Origin: Streptomyces sp. Edi2
GTDB lineage: Bacteria > Actinomycetota > Actinomycetes > Streptomycetales > Streptomycetaceae
Length of the DNA stretch: 64,000 nt
Reading direction: 5' to 3'
Assembly (NCBI RefSeq): GCF_040253635.1
Contig: NZ_JBEJGX010000003.1
Span: forward strand, 5,233,501 to 5,297,500
Shown here: piece after piece, positions 27,051 to 35,818 of the stretch
Numbering within the stretch: position 1 is the first letter of the stretch
How the letters are laid out: every line of letters begins with the position of its first letter
Position numbers and translations under genes: made by a program
The notes under the pieces: model-generated
Database searches by the model: none
What the model was told of the DNA's origin: nothing
The model's input: only the letters and a program-made list of their open reading frames with translations

Positions 27051-28490
27051 ATGCCCGTACCCGTACCGCACCAGCGGGCGGTCGTGCTGCCGCACCAGGC
27101 AGGACCGGTGGACGGCGCCTGCGCGGACACCGCGCGGGTCGCCGACGCGCCGGGCGCGGGGGACACGACGGCCCAGGGCGTCGGCGCCCCGGCGACCGCC
27201 GTGGGCCGGCCGTCGGCCCCTTTGGGCTCCCACGGCTTCCAGAAGCCCGAGCAACCGCAGTCGGCCGCACAGCCGGTTCCGGCCGACCATGCGCCCGCCC
27301 ACCAGGGTCTGACCCTGCTCCTCATCGGCGAGGACCCCAACAGTCATGTCCCCGATATGTGGGACTGGGCGGGCCGCAAGGTGCGTCTGCGGACCGCCCG
27401 CAACCTCACCGAGGCCGGGCGGCTGCTCACCGACGATGTGCACTGCATCCTGCTCGACCTTCCCCCGCGGGCGCCCGGCGAGCGCACGGAACGCGACCCC
27501 GGCCACGGCGGCACCCCCGACGACGAGCTGGGCATGCTGCGCGAGGTGCTGCGGATGGCCACCTCGCACGCCGTCCTCGTCCTCACCTACGAGACGGACG
27601 CCGAGCGCGCCGCCGACGCCGTACGCGTCGGCGCCCAGGACTACCTCTTCCGCGACGAGCTGGACGGCGCGGTGCTCAGCCGCGCGGTCCGCTACGCCGT
27701 CGAGCGCAAACGCGCCGACCTCGCACAGCGCCAGCTCACCGAGTCGCGGATGCTTGCTCAGGAGAATGCCCGTCTGGAGCGCGGCCTGCTGCCCACGCCC
27801 CTGCTCGACGGCTCCAATCTGCGGTTCGCCGCCTGCTACCGCCCCGGCCGCAGCCGTGCGCTGCTCGGCGGCGACTTCTACGACACCGTCCGCACCCCGG
27901 ACGGCACCGTCCACGCGATGATCGGCGACGTCTGCGGCCACGGCCCCGACGAGGCCGCCCTCGGCGTCGAGCTGCGCATCGCCTGGCGCGCGCTGACCTT
28001 CGCCGGACTCTCCGGCGACGAACTGCTCGCCACGCTCCAGAAGGTCCTGGAGCACGAGCGGGCGGACGACGAGATCTTCGCGACGCTGTGCACCGTCGAC
28101 ATCTCCGCGGACGGCCGCCGCGCCGGTCTGTGCCTGGCCGGCCACCCCGCACCGCTGCTGGCCCAGGCCGACGCGCCTCCGCAGCTGCTGCCGTACGAGT
28201 TCGGCGGCCCGGCGCTCGGCCTGCTGCCGCACGCCCGCTGGCCGCGCCGGCAGGTGGAGCTGGGCGGCTCGTGGAGCCTGATGATGTACACCGACGGCCT
28301 GATCGAGGGCCGGATCGGCCAGGGGAACCAGCGCCTCGGCCAGGAGGGTATGACCGAGCTGGTGAGCCGGCAGATGGCCGCCGGCCTCACGGGCGAGGAA
28401 CTGCTGGACGCCTCGGTCAGAGAGGTACGCGATCTGAACGGCGGAGAGCTGACGGACGACGTGGCCGTGCTGCTGCTGGACCGGCGGTAG
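27051..28490 (+). CDS. SpoIIE-type PP2C phosphatase with receiver-like domain
   Basis: 479-aa protein. After a Pro/Ala-rich lead (1-85) comes a receiver-like domain (about 88-215) with the conserved Asp in CILLDLPP and a Thr in VLVLTYETD; the usual Lys of KPF/KPL appears replaced (YLFRDEL), so phosphorylation is uncertain. A linker helix (RQLTESRMLAQENARLERGLLP) joins a PP2C/SpoIIE domain with GGDFYDTV, MIGDVCGHGPDEA and LTDDVAVLLL metal-binding motifs. Such proteins dephosphorylate anti-anti-sigma factors. ATG 27051 follows a strong purine-rich ribosome site. Confidence 0.88.
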   Translation: MPVPVPHQRAVVLPHQAGPVDGACADTARVADAPGAGDTTAQGVGAPATAVGRPSAPLGSHGFQKPEQPQSAAQPVPADHAPAHQGLTLLLIGEDPNSHVPDMWDWAGRKVRLRTARNLTEAGRLLTDDVHCILLDLPPRAPGERTERDPGHGGTPDDELGMLREVLRMATSHAVLVLTYETDAERAADAVRVGAQDYLFRDELDGAVLSRAVRYAVERKRADLAQRQLTESRMLAQENARLERGLLPTPLLDGSNLRFAACYRPGRSRALLGGDFYDTVRTPDGTVHAMIGDVCGHGPDEAALGVELRIAWRALTFAGLSGDELLATLQKVLEHERADDEIFATLCTVDISADGRRAGLCLAGHPAPLLAQADAPPQLLPYEFGGPALGLLPHARWPRRQVELGGSWSLMMYTDGLIEGRIGQGNQRLGQEGMTELVSRQMAAGLTGEELLDASVREVRDLNGGELTDDVAVLLLDRR

Positions 28491-28537
28491 GTCGTAGCCG
28501 GGGGCCCCGGGGCCCGTGCCGGAGGCCGGGGGCTTTC

Positions 28538-28882
28538 TCAGCGCCCGCCGTTGTACGGCCCGTACGGCCCGTCCGAGCTGGAGCCCCCGCGCCGGGGCCC
28601 GCGGCCGCCGCCGGCGACCTGCCGGAGCGCCGGGCGTACGTCGACGGTGTAGACGATCACTGCGATCACGCCGATGACCGGCAGGAACGACATGATCGGG
28701 AGAATGAACAGCAGCGCCGTGGCCAGGGCGAGGAAGATCAGCCACATGCCCTTGGTCTGCTTGCTCGCGGCGCGATAGGCGTCCTCACGGCGCACGGCCG
28801 CATCGACCAGCATCACGGCGGCATAGACGCCCAGGGCGAGCTGCACCCAGCTCAGAATGCTCTGGAACCCGTAAATCAGCAC
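28538..28882 (-). CDS. DUF2516 family membrane protein
   Basis: 114-aa protein with an N-terminal helix (about 4-28) and a second hydrophobic hairpin (about 47-78), then a Gly/Arg-rich tail. It matches the small membrane protein that accompanies HbhA-like genes in mycobacteria (Rv0476 position), so the family is assigned partly from context. Third gene of an XRE-HbhA-DUF2516 minus-strand set. Confidence 0.8.
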   Translation of the reverse strand: MLIYGFQSILSWVQLALGVYAAVMLVDAAVRREDAYRAASKQTKGMWLIFLALATALLFILPIMSFLPVIGVIAVIVYTVDVRPALRQVAGGGRGPRRGGSSSDGPYGPYNGGR

Positions 28883-29069
28883 GCCTTACACCGCCCGTTC
28901 GCCAGTCGTGTCGTCTCGGTCTGCGGCGGCCCGACTGCCGCCCGTGCGGCCCCACCGTACCCGGACAACGGGCCGGGCACCCGAAGTGTGCCCGGCCCGG
29001 CCCGTGAAACGGGGGCCTCGGCGAAAGGTGAGCGAGCTCACTTCGCCCGGTGGTGTGCGCCCGGTGTCC

Positions 29070-29744
29070 TTACTTGGCGGACGGCGGGGTGCTCTTCTTC
29101 GCCTGCGCCGGTGCCGGCTTGCGCTGCGGCGGCGCGGGGGTCGGCTTGCGCTGCGCGACGGGCTTCTTCGTCGTGGCCGGCTTGGGCTGTGCCGAGGGGG
29201 TGGCCTTGGTCTCCGCCTTGGTGCCGTTCGTGGTCTGGTTCTTCGTCGCCGTGGCGGTCTGGGGCTTCGTCCCGCTCTTGCCCGCCTGCTTCGGCGCCGG
29301 CTCCGGCTCGATCGCCACCGCAAGGTCCTCGACCTGGTCGGCGGCCTCGCCGCGCCAGGTCGCCACCGCGCCGCGACCGCGCTCGGCCAGCTCCTCGTAA
29401 CCCTCACGGGTCTTCACGACGGCCTCGGCCGCGCGGCCCACGCCCTGCAGCGCCAGCTCCTGCGCCTGGTCACGGACCTTCTTGATGTCGCCGTCCAGCG
29501 AGCCCAGCAGCTCGGTCAGCTTCTCCTTGGCGTCCTTGGCCTGCTTGGTGACCAGGGCCTGGACGTCCTTGGGGTCGGTGCTGCGGACGGACTCGAAGCG
29601 CTTGGGCGCCTCGATCCGGATCTTCTCGACGAACTGCGGCACCTCGCCGAGCTTCTCGGCAGCCAGGTCGACGGTGCCGGCCAGGGCGTACAGCGGGGTC
29701 GCGTCGGTCAGGGCCTTGCGGAGGTCATCGGTGTTGATGGCCAT
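29070..29744 (-). CDS. Heparin-binding hemagglutinin (HbhA)-like protein
   Basis: 224-aa protein: helical coiled-coil region (residues 1-150) resembling mycobacterial HbhA/LAM-adhesion proteins, then a Lys/Pro/Ala/Thr-rich tail (KPTPAPPQRKPAPAQAKKS type). In mycobacteria the Lys-rich tail binds polyanions and the coiled coil associates with intracellular lipid or the membrane; in Streptomyces the role is unknown. ATG 29744 is preceded by AGGAGGAAT. Directly downstream of its XRE-type neighbour. Confidence 0.85.
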   Translation of the reverse strand: MAINTDDLRKALTDATPLYALAGTVDLAAEKLGEVPQFVEKIRIEAPKRFESVRSTDPKDVQALVTKQAKDAKEKLTELLGSLDGDIKKVRDQAQELALQGVGRAAEAVVKTREGYEELAERGRGAVATWRGEAADQVEDLAVAIEPEPAPKQAGKSGTKPQTATATKNQTTNGTKAETKATPSAQPKPATTKKPVAQRKPTPAPPQRKPAPAQAKKSTPPSAK

Positions 29745-29777
29745 GACGTTATTCCTCCTGGAAACGAAATCGGTTGC

Positions 29778-30224
29778 TCAGGTGGCGTGCGGGCCGCCGT
29801 CGGCCTCTGTCTCAAGGGAGTCCGTGTCGCGCCCGTCCTCAAATCCGCTCACAGCGGTGTCCTTGCCGCCGCTCCCGAGCCCGTTCTCCTTGCGGAAGGA
29901 CTCGTAGATCTGCAGCAGGACCTGCTTCTGTCTCTCGTTCAACGCCGGGTCGGTGAGTATCGCGGTCTGTACCTCGACCCCGTCCAGACCCTGCCGTTCG
30001 TCCAGAATCCCGGCCTGGACGTACAGCGTCTCGGCGGATATACGCAGCGCCTTGGCGAGCTGCTGCAGAATCTCCGCGCTCGGCTTGCGCAGGCCGCGCT
30101 CGATCTGGCTGAGGTACGGGTTGGACACCCCGGCGGCATCCGCGAGCTGCCGCAGACTCAGCTGCGCCGTGCGCCGCTGCTCCCGCAGGAACTCGCCGAG
30201 ATTGCCGACGTTGAGTGATGCCAT
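29778..30224 (-). CDS. XRE family transcriptional regulator
   Basis: 148-aa DNA-binding protein with an N-terminal Cro/CI-type helix-turn-helix: LGEFLREQRRTAQLSLRQLA, then AAGVSNPYLSQIERG as recognition helix (about residues 8-65). The remainder has a conserved-looking amphipathic part (ILTDPALNERQKQVLLQIYESF) and an acidic tail. Syntenic with mycobacterial Rv0474, upstream of HbhA. Probably controls itself and the HbhA gene through the repeats at 30244-30272. Confidence 0.9.
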   Translation of the reverse strand: MASLNVGNLGEFLREQRRTAQLSLRQLADAAGVSNPYLSQIERGLRKPSAEILQQLAKALRISAETLYVQAGILDERQGLDGVEVQTAILTDPALNERQKQVLLQIYESFRKENGLGSGGKDTAVSGFEDGRDTDSLETEADGGPHAT

Positions 30225-30243
30225 ACCTCGATGGTGCCCGGAA

Positions 30244-30272
30244 GTGCTAACTATTGCAAGCGCGGTGCTAGC
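30244..30272. promoter_or_regulatory. Direct repeat upstream of the XRE gene
   Basis: GTGCTAAC (30244-30251) and GTGCTAGC (30265-30272) are spaced exactly 21 bp, two helical turns, about 20 nt before the XRE start. A TTGCAA that could be a -35 lies between them on the minus strand. Candidate binding site for the XRE regulator. Confidence 0.55.
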
Positions 30273-30334
30273 AGAAGTGGTCCAGGCGGGTGGGCCGCGG
30301 GAGACCGAGGACGCGGGGCGTCACCGGCCCGGGG

Positions 30335-31393
30335 TCAACGTTCGGGCACCTCAGCGTGTGCCCTTTCACCGCCGGGCAACGCACCCGGCCAGTGGCTCCC
30401 CGGGTCCGTCTCCTGGTCACTCGTACCGGCCCCCGACGCCTCCACGAGGACGTCCCCGGCCGCCGTCCGCACATACAGCACCGACCGCCCGGCCCGCCGC
30501 CTTCCCGCCAGTCCCGCGTCCAGCAGGACCCGCAGATGGCGCCCCACCGAGCCCAGCCCCTGCCCGGTCACGGCGACCAGTTGGGTCGTGCTCAGGGGAG
30601 TTCCGAGCAGCACCAGCAACCGGGCCCGGGCGGTTCCGATGAGTGCCCCGAGGCCGGCCGGGACGGGACGCCGGTCGTGGTCCTCGGCGAGCACCCCGAG
30701 GCACGGATAGACGACGGCGTACCGCTCCCGCCCCTCCCATGACACCCACCCGGACCTCGGCGTCACCGGCATGAACAGCAGCTCGGCCCCGGCGGCGATC
30801 TCCCGTGGCGGATACGCGTGCAGGTTGACCTGGAACCGGCTCTCCCCGAGCCACCGCGTCCCCGGTCGCAGATCGTCCAGCACGGCCGCCCAGCCGCCCT
30901 GGCTCACCTGCGTGGTCCGCGCGACCATGTCGGCCTCCAGGACGCGCCGCCGGCGCTCCCAGTACGGCCGCACGGTCTCTTCCCAGACGTACGTCAGGAG
31001 CGCGGTCGCCCGTTCGGGCAGGTCGTCCCGCTCCAGGGCGGCGGGGAGCGGGCCCCGGAGGGACACCCGGAGATCGGCGCGCGCCTCCGCGGCCCCGGCA
31101 GCCCGCACCCGGGCCACGCTCTTCTCGAAACTCTCCCCGACGCACGAGGTGGGGCAGATGAAGTCGGCGATCCAGGACGTGCCGACCGCCGCCCGTACCA
31201 GCAGCGCGGTCACCGGGTCGGCCGCGAGGCGCGCGCGGTAGCCGGGCAGGTGCGCGCGCAGCCAGGCCTCCTCGCCCGGATGGGCGCCGGTTCCCGCGTG
31301 CAGCAGCTTCAGGCTCGCGAAGGCCTCGGCGAACGGTGAGAGCACGAACCGGCTGCGGGCGAGGGTGTCGGTGTCGATCTGCCATAAGCCCAT
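30335..31393 (-). CDS. ArsR family transcriptional regulator with DUF5937-like N-terminus
   Basis: 352-aa protein: a long helical N-terminal domain (LSPFAEAFASLKLLHAG...) and a C-terminal winged helix (about 250-325: ARARLLVLLGTPLSTTQLVAVTGQGLGSVGRHLRVLLDAGL, then the RRRAGRSVLYVRT wing). This is the layout of large actinobacterial ArsR regulators usually paired with an MFS exporter, as here. The divergent spacing is 68 bp and contains a dyad. Confidence 0.86.
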   Translation of the reverse strand: MGLWQIDTDTLARSRFVLSPFAEAFASLKLLHAGTGAHPGEEAWLRAHLPGYRARLAADPVTALLVRAAVGTSWIADFICPTSCVGESFEKSVARVRAAGAAEARADLRVSLRGPLPAALERDDLPERATALLTYVWEETVRPYWERRRRVLEADMVARTTQVSQGGWAAVLDDLRPGTRWLGESRFQVNLHAYPPREIAAGAELLFMPVTPRSGWVSWEGRERYAVVYPCLGVLAEDHDRRPVPAGLGALIGTARARLLVLLGTPLSTTQLVAVTGQGLGSVGRHLRVLLDAGLAGRRRAGRSVLYVRTAAGDVLVEASGAGTSDQETDPGSHWPGALPGGERAHAEVPER

Positions 31394-31403
31394 GCGTACG
31401 ACC

Positions 31404-31421
31404 TTTCGCGCGTCGGCGAAA
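31404..31421. promoter_or_regulatory. Dyad in the ArsR/MFS divergent promoter
   Basis: TTTCGC (31404-31409) and GCGAAA (31416-31421) with a 6-nt centre, 11 nt before the ArsR start on one side and 41 nt before the MFS start on the other. Plausible ArsR operator controlling both genes. Confidence 0.5.
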
Positions 31422-31461
31422 CAATAACCGGAGCCCCCGGGCCGCTCGGAGACTCCGACGC

Positions 31462-32693
31462 ATGCGCAGCTACCGCACCCTGTTCCGCACCCCGGAGTTC
31501 ACCCCGTTCCTGCTCTCCTTCGCCGCCCACGCCGCGGCCCAGACGATCGGCGGCCTGGCCCTCGGCACGCTGGTCTTCCGGGCCACCGGCTCCCCGCTCC
31601 TGTCGGCGGTGAGCATGTTCGGCCCGCAACTGGCGCAGTTGCTGGGAGCCACGTTCCTGCTCTCGGGCGCCGACCGACTGCCCCCGCGTGCGGCCCTCAC
31701 CGGCCTCGCCCTCGCCTTCGCGGCCGGTACGGCGGTGCTCGCGCTGCCCGGCCTGCCGGTCCGGGCGCTCTTCGCCGTCGTGCTGGCGCAGGGCCTGATC
31801 GCGTCCCTGGGCGGGGACGTGCGCGCGGGGCTGCTCAACGACATCCTGCCGAAGGACGGCTATGTCCTGGGCCGTTCCGTGTTCAACATGCTCTGGGGCC
31901 TGATGCAGGTCGCCGGTTTCGCGACGGGCGGCGCGCTGCTGGCGCTCCTGACCCCGAGGGCATGCCTGCTCCTGGCGGCGGCGCTGTACGTGCTGGCGGC
32001 CCTCGGCACCCGCCTGGGTCTCACGGTCCGCCCGCCGCGCTCCTCCGGCCGCCCGTCCGTCGCGGCGACCTGGCGCACCAACGCCCTCCTGTGGTCCTCG
32101 CGCCCCCGCCGCCTGACGTACCTCGGCCTGTGGATCCCCAACGGCCTGGTGGTCGGCTGCGATTCGCTCTTCGTCTCCTACGCCCCCGGGGCGGCCGGGA
32201 CGCTGTTCGCGTGCGGGGCGCTGGGCATGTTCGTGGGCGACGTGACGGTGGGCCGCCTGGTGCCGCCCGCGTGGCGCCCCCGCCTCGCGCTCCCGCTGCG
32301 CTCCCGCTGCGCTTGCTGCTGGCGACGCCGTACCTGTTCTTCGTCCTGCGGCCGGGAGTGGCGCTGTCGGCCGTGGCCGCCGCCGTCGCCGCCGTCGGCT
32401 TCGCCGCGAGCCTGGTCCTGCAGGAACGCCTGATGTCCCTCACCCCCGACGACCTCGCGGGCCAGGCTCTCGGCCTGCACTTCGTCGGCATGTCCACCCT
32501 GCAGGGCGTCGGCGCGGCCCTGGCGGGCACGCTGGCCCAACTGACCTCCCCGGCCACGGCGATGACGCTGCTGGCGGCCGGATCGGTCACCGTGACCCTG
32601 ATCCTCGCGGCGCTGGGCCGGCGCGAGGGACGAGAGGCGGCCGCCTCCCGCGCGCGTCCGGGTGCCCTGCCGGAACCGGCCGCCATGGACTAG
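31462..32693 (+). pseudogene. MFS transporter, frameshifted by an 11-bp duplication
   Basis: Starts at ATG 31462 with typical major-facilitator sequence (about 12 membrane helices in total) but the frame breaks at 32287-32308, where GCGCTCCCGCT is present twice in tandem. In the current frame the protein degenerates into Cys/Arg-rich sequence and stops at 32433; the proper C-terminal half continues in another frame to 32693. Removing one unit restores PRLALPLRLLLATPYLFF and a 406-aa protein of normal MFS length. It may be a real null allele, a slippage-switchable gene or a sequencing error. Its stop overlaps that of the convergent TetR gene. Confidence 0.88.
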
Positions 32694-33328
32694 TCCTGAC
32701 CCTGACCCTGTTCCTGGCCCTGGTCCTGGCTTTCGTCGAGCTTCCGGCCGTGCCGTCTTTCGAGTGTGGTGAGCCATTGGGTGACGACGGCGTCGATGAA
32801 CCCGTCGGTCACCTGGCCGCGGTCGAGGAAGAGCCTGGCGAGCACCGGCCCGTAGAGCAGGGTGTGCTCGGTGTCGTCGATCTGGATGCCTGAGGGTTCC
32901 AGGAGTTTGTTCAGGGCTGCGCGGCGGTCCTGGCCGATGCGCACCAGGGCCTGGGCGCTGTCCGGATCGTGGTCGGCTTGGGCGGTGATGGCCAGTACCG
33001 CGGTGCGGATGGCCGGTTCGCTGATGCCGTCGCGCAGGCTCTTCAGCCAGTCGACGGCAACGGTGCGTACGTCGCTGCCCGGCTCGGGGTAGTTGCCGAG
33101 GTCGGGGCCCTCCAGGATCAGGTCGAAGAGCAGCGCGGCCCGGTTGGGCCAGTGGCGGTAGAGGGTCTGGCGGGTGACGTCGGCGCGCTCGGCCAGCAGC
33201 GCGTACGTCAGCCCGGTCGGACCGGCCTGGGGCAGCAGTTCACGAGCGACGGTCAGTACGCGGTTGCGGGTGCGCTGGACGCGCGGGTTGCTCGGGGTCG
33301 GCCGGCGACGGTGGAGGGGCTGCTGCAT
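32690..33328 (-). CDS. TetR family transcriptional regulator
   Basis: 212-aa repressor-type regulator. Helix-turn-helix: RTRNRVLTVARELLPQAG, then LTYALLAERADVTRQTLYRHW. C-terminal ligand domain, then a QG/DQ-repeat tail (ESQDQGQEQGQGQD). ATG 33328 preferred over 33346. Divergent from a quinone-oxidoreductase-like gene, with two inverted-repeat operators in the 300-bp gap. Likely represses both genes until an electrophile or quinone-like ligand binds (inference from the target's family). Confidence 0.88.
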   Translation of the reverse strand: MQQPLHRRRPTPSNPRVQRTRNRVLTVARELLPQAGPTGLTYALLAERADVTRQTLYRHWPNRAALLFDLILEGPDLGNYPEPGSDVRTVAVDWLKSLRDGISEPAIRTAVLAITAQADHDPDSAQALVRIGQDRRAALNKLLEPSGIQIDDTEHTLLYGPVLARLFLDRGQVTDGFIDAVVTQWLTTLERRHGRKLDESQDQGQEQGQGQD

Positions 33329-33346
33329 GCGTCCCATCCTATCCAC

Positions 33347-33369
33347 GAATCATACGAGCCGTGTGATTC
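33347..33369. promoter_or_regulatory. Inverted repeat O1 upstream of TetR gene
   Basis: GAATCATAC (33347-33355) and GTGTGATTC (33361-33369), 9-bp arms with one mismatch and a 5-nt centre, directly before the TetR start. The half-site GTGTGATTC recurs in the second operator. Confidence 0.72.
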
Positions 33370-33393
33370 AAGCCATAAGGGCCTCCGTGTGAG

Positions 33394-33451
33394 CCATCAA
33401 TCATCCATCATGCGTGATACAAAGAAATCACACGCGATGGATGATTGATGG
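33394..33451. promoter_or_regulatory. Long inverted repeat O2 in the TetR/oxidoreductase gap
   Basis: Perfect 16-bp arms CCATCAATCATCCATC (33394-33409) and GATGGATGATTGATGG (33436-33451), with inner imperfect arms GCGTGAT (33412-33418) and ATCACACGC (33427-33435). The inner arms match the GTGTGAT half-site of O1. The whole can form a long hairpin or act as a double operator. Confidence 0.8.
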
Positions 33452-33635
33452 TGTGTGCCGCTTACCGGTGTCGCTTCCAGGTGGCGCTTCCCGCTGCCGC
33501 TGCCGTCCCCCGCTCTCTCGCCGGCCGAGGCCGCCCGGGCCCACGCCCCCGCCGTCGAAGCCGGCCGCCACCACCACTTCCACAGCCCTGACCAGACCGG
33601 ACCAGACCAGCAACTACCTACCGTGAGGAAATGAA

Positions 33636-34589
33636 ATGAAGGCCGCTCAGATCACCGGCTACGGCACCCCGGATGTCCTCAAGGTCAACGACGTTGACCG
33701 TCCCGCCCCCGGTGCGGGCGAGGTCCTGGTATCGATCGAGGCGTCGAGCGTGAACGGGCTCGACACGATCGTGCGCGCCGGGGGATTGCGGATCGTGTCC
33801 GGACGCCGGTTCCCGATCGGTGTGGGACTGGACTTCGCCGGTGTCGTCGCCGCAACCGGTGCCGACGTCTCTCAGTACCAGGTGGGGGACCGGGTGTGGG
33901 GCACGGTGCCCCCGCTCAAGCGGAACGCCGTCGGTGGAGCCGCCGAATACGTCGTGGTCGCCGCGAGCCGCATCGGTCCCGCACCGGCAGACCTCTCGCC
34001 GGTGGAGGCGGCCTCTCTGGTCGTGGCGGGAACGACCGCGTTGGCCGCGCTGCGGGGCACCCTGCACCTCGCGAGCGGCGAACGCCTCCTGGTGCGTGGC
34101 GCCGCCGGCGGAGTCGGTACGGCCGCCGTACAACTGGCCCGGGCGATGGGTGGGCACGTCACCGCGCTGTCCCGCGGCCGCCATGCCGGGGCGCTGCAAG
34201 AGCTGGGAGCCGACGAGGTCTTCGACTACGGCACCACCACGCCGGACCGGGTCGGACCGTTCGACGTCATCTTGGACACCGTCGGCTCGGAACTGCACTC
34301 CTACCGGCGCCGGCTGACCCGCGACGGCAGGATGGCCACCATCGCGCTGTCGGCATCCTCCATGGCGGCCATCGCCGCGTCGAGCGTGCACGGCGCCCGC
34401 CGCATCCGCACCTTGAGCTCCAACCCCGACACCGCTGTGCTGCGTGACCTGGCCGGTTATGTGACCTCTGGCGCACTGCGGCCCGTCGTCGACAGCGTGT
34501 ATCCGCTGGCGGACATCGCCTCGGCGCATCAGGCCTTCGAGCGAGGCGGGGTGGTGGGCAAGCAGGTGGTAGCGGTGTCCGGGAGGTAG
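33636..34589 (+). CDS. NADP-dependent quinone oxidoreductase-like protein (MDR superfamily)
   Basis: 317-aa zinc-independent medium-chain dehydrogenase/reductase, QOR-like. N-terminal GroES-type domain (GAGEVLVSIEASSVNGLD, FPIGVGLDFAGVV, GDRVWG), then a Rossmann fold with the loop RGAAGGVGTAAVQLAR. The Cys/His zinc ligands of alcohol dehydrogenases are absent. It reduces quinones or enones with NADPH in related enzymes. ATG 33636 is preceded by GTGAGGAAATGA; divergent from its presumed TetR repressor. Confidence 0.9.
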   Translation: MKAAQITGYGTPDVLKVNDVDRPAPGAGEVLVSIEASSVNGLDTIVRAGGLRIVSGRRFPIGVGLDFAGVVAATGADVSQYQVGDRVWGTVPPLKRNAVGGAAEYVVVAASRIGPAPADLSPVEAASLVVAGTTALAALRGTLHLASGERLLVRGAAGGVGTAAVQLARAMGGHVTALSRGRHAGALQELGADEVFDYGTTTPDRVGPFDVILDTVGSELHSYRRRLTRDGRMATIALSASSMAAIAASSVHGARRIRTLSSNPDTAVLRDLAGYVTSGALRPVVDSVYPLADIASAHQAFERGGVVGKQVVAVSGR

Positions 34590-34621
34590 GAAGCAGGAGG
34601 TAGGAGGTAGCAAGCGGGAGG

Positions 34622-35530
34622 CTACGGCGGTCCGGCTGCCCGGCCCTCCCCGGCGGCAGGCTCCCGGGTCCCTATGACCACCGTGGCGTAGAGCTCGTCG
34701 GAATCGGCCACCCGGGGGAGCAGTCCGTTGCGGGTGAAGGCCTCGACGGCCCGCGGTGCCTGGTGTTCGCTCGTCTCGACCAGCAGATGGCCCCCGGCGG
34801 CCAGCCACTGCGGGGCCGCCGCGGTCACCCGCCGCAGGACGTCGAGCCCGTCCGCGCCGCCGTCGAGCGCCACCAGCGGCTCGAACTCGCGGGCCTCCGG
34901 CGGCAACAACCCGACCTCCTCGGTCGGTACGTAGGGAACGTTGGCCACCAGGATGTCGATACGGCCCCGGAGGCCGGCGGGGAGCGCATCGAAGAGGTCG
35001 CCCTCGTAGACCCGGCCCCCGGCGTCGGTGATGTTGCGGCGGGCGCAGTGCACCGAGGCGGGCTCGATATCGGCGGCGTACAGCTCGACCCGGTGAAGGG
35101 CTGTGGCCAGTACCGCGCCCACCGCGCCCGATCCGCAGCACAGATCGACGACGACCGTGGGCCGCCCGGTGCGCTCGGCGGTCCGCAGGCCGAGGCCGAT
35201 GGCCTGGTCCACCAGGAACTCGGTGCGGCGGCGCGGTACGAAGACCCCGGGATCGACGATGATCCGTCGGCCGTGGAACTCGGCCCAGCCGACGACGTGT
35301 TCCAGCGGCAGCCCGAAGGTGCGCCGCTCCACCATGGCGGCGAGTTCGTCCGCCGTCCGGGCGGTGGACAGAAGCAGCTCCGCCTCGTCCTCCGCGAAGA
35401 CACAGCCGGCGGCGCGCAGCGTGGTGACGACGGCGGAACGGGAGAGCGGCGCAGAAACGGGGGCCGGGGAGGGGGAAACGCAGGAGAAGGAGAGAGGTGA
35501 CGGACGGGACGACATCTGAAACGACGACAT
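34622..35530 (-). CDS. Putative protein N5-glutamine methyltransferase, HemK/PrmC-like
   Basis: 302-aa SAM-dependent methyltransferase. Motif I VVDLCCGSGAVGAVLA, acidic DIEPASVHCARRN, and catalytic-loop NVPYVPTEEV in place of the usual NPPY. The N-terminal part (ELAAMVERRTFGLPLEHVVG.AEFHGRRI...FVPRRRTEFLVDQAI) is strongly HemK-like. The Val substitution in the NPPY motif suggests the TIGR03704-type subgroup rather than the release-factor enzyme itself. ATG 35530 (GAAAGG upstream). Confidence 0.82.
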   Translation of the reverse strand: MSSFQMSSRPSPLSFSCVSPSPAPVSAPLSRSAVVTTLRAAGCVFAEDEAELLLSTARTADELAAMVERRTFGLPLEHVVGWAEFHGRRIIVDPGVFVPRRRTEFLVDQAIGLGLRTAERTGRPTVVVDLCCGSGAVGAVLATALHRVELYAADIEPASVHCARRNITDAGGRVYEGDLFDALPAGLRGRIDILVANVPYVPTEEVGLLPPEAREFEPLVALDGGADGLDVLRRVTAAAPQWLAAGGHLLVETSEHQAPRAVEAFTRNGLLPRVADSDELYATVVIGTREPAAGEGRAAGPP

Positions 35531-35818
35531 GTGAGCCTTTCGGGGCGCCGACGGCGCTTCCCGGGTCATCTGCGTCGGACGGTCACCTGCATCGAGGGGA
35601 CCGCAGGGGCGCGTGAGCCCGGAGCACCTGCCTGGTCTGGCGGGGAATCGGTCTCACCTCCTGAGTCGGTCCACTACTGAGGGCGCAACATTACCTGACC
35701 TGGCCTCGGCGCACAGGTGGGCGGCCGCGGCAGGGCGACGGAGCGCCGAGACCGAGCGACGGAGAAACGGATCAACGGATCCCGGGCAGAGGGGAGTTCG
35801 CGCGGGAAGCGAATGGCT

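Noticed and set aside
33414..33626. 70-aa ORF between the TetR operators and the oxidoreductase gene
   Set aside because: Arg/Pro/Ser-rich, starts inside the operator hairpin and has no ribosome site.
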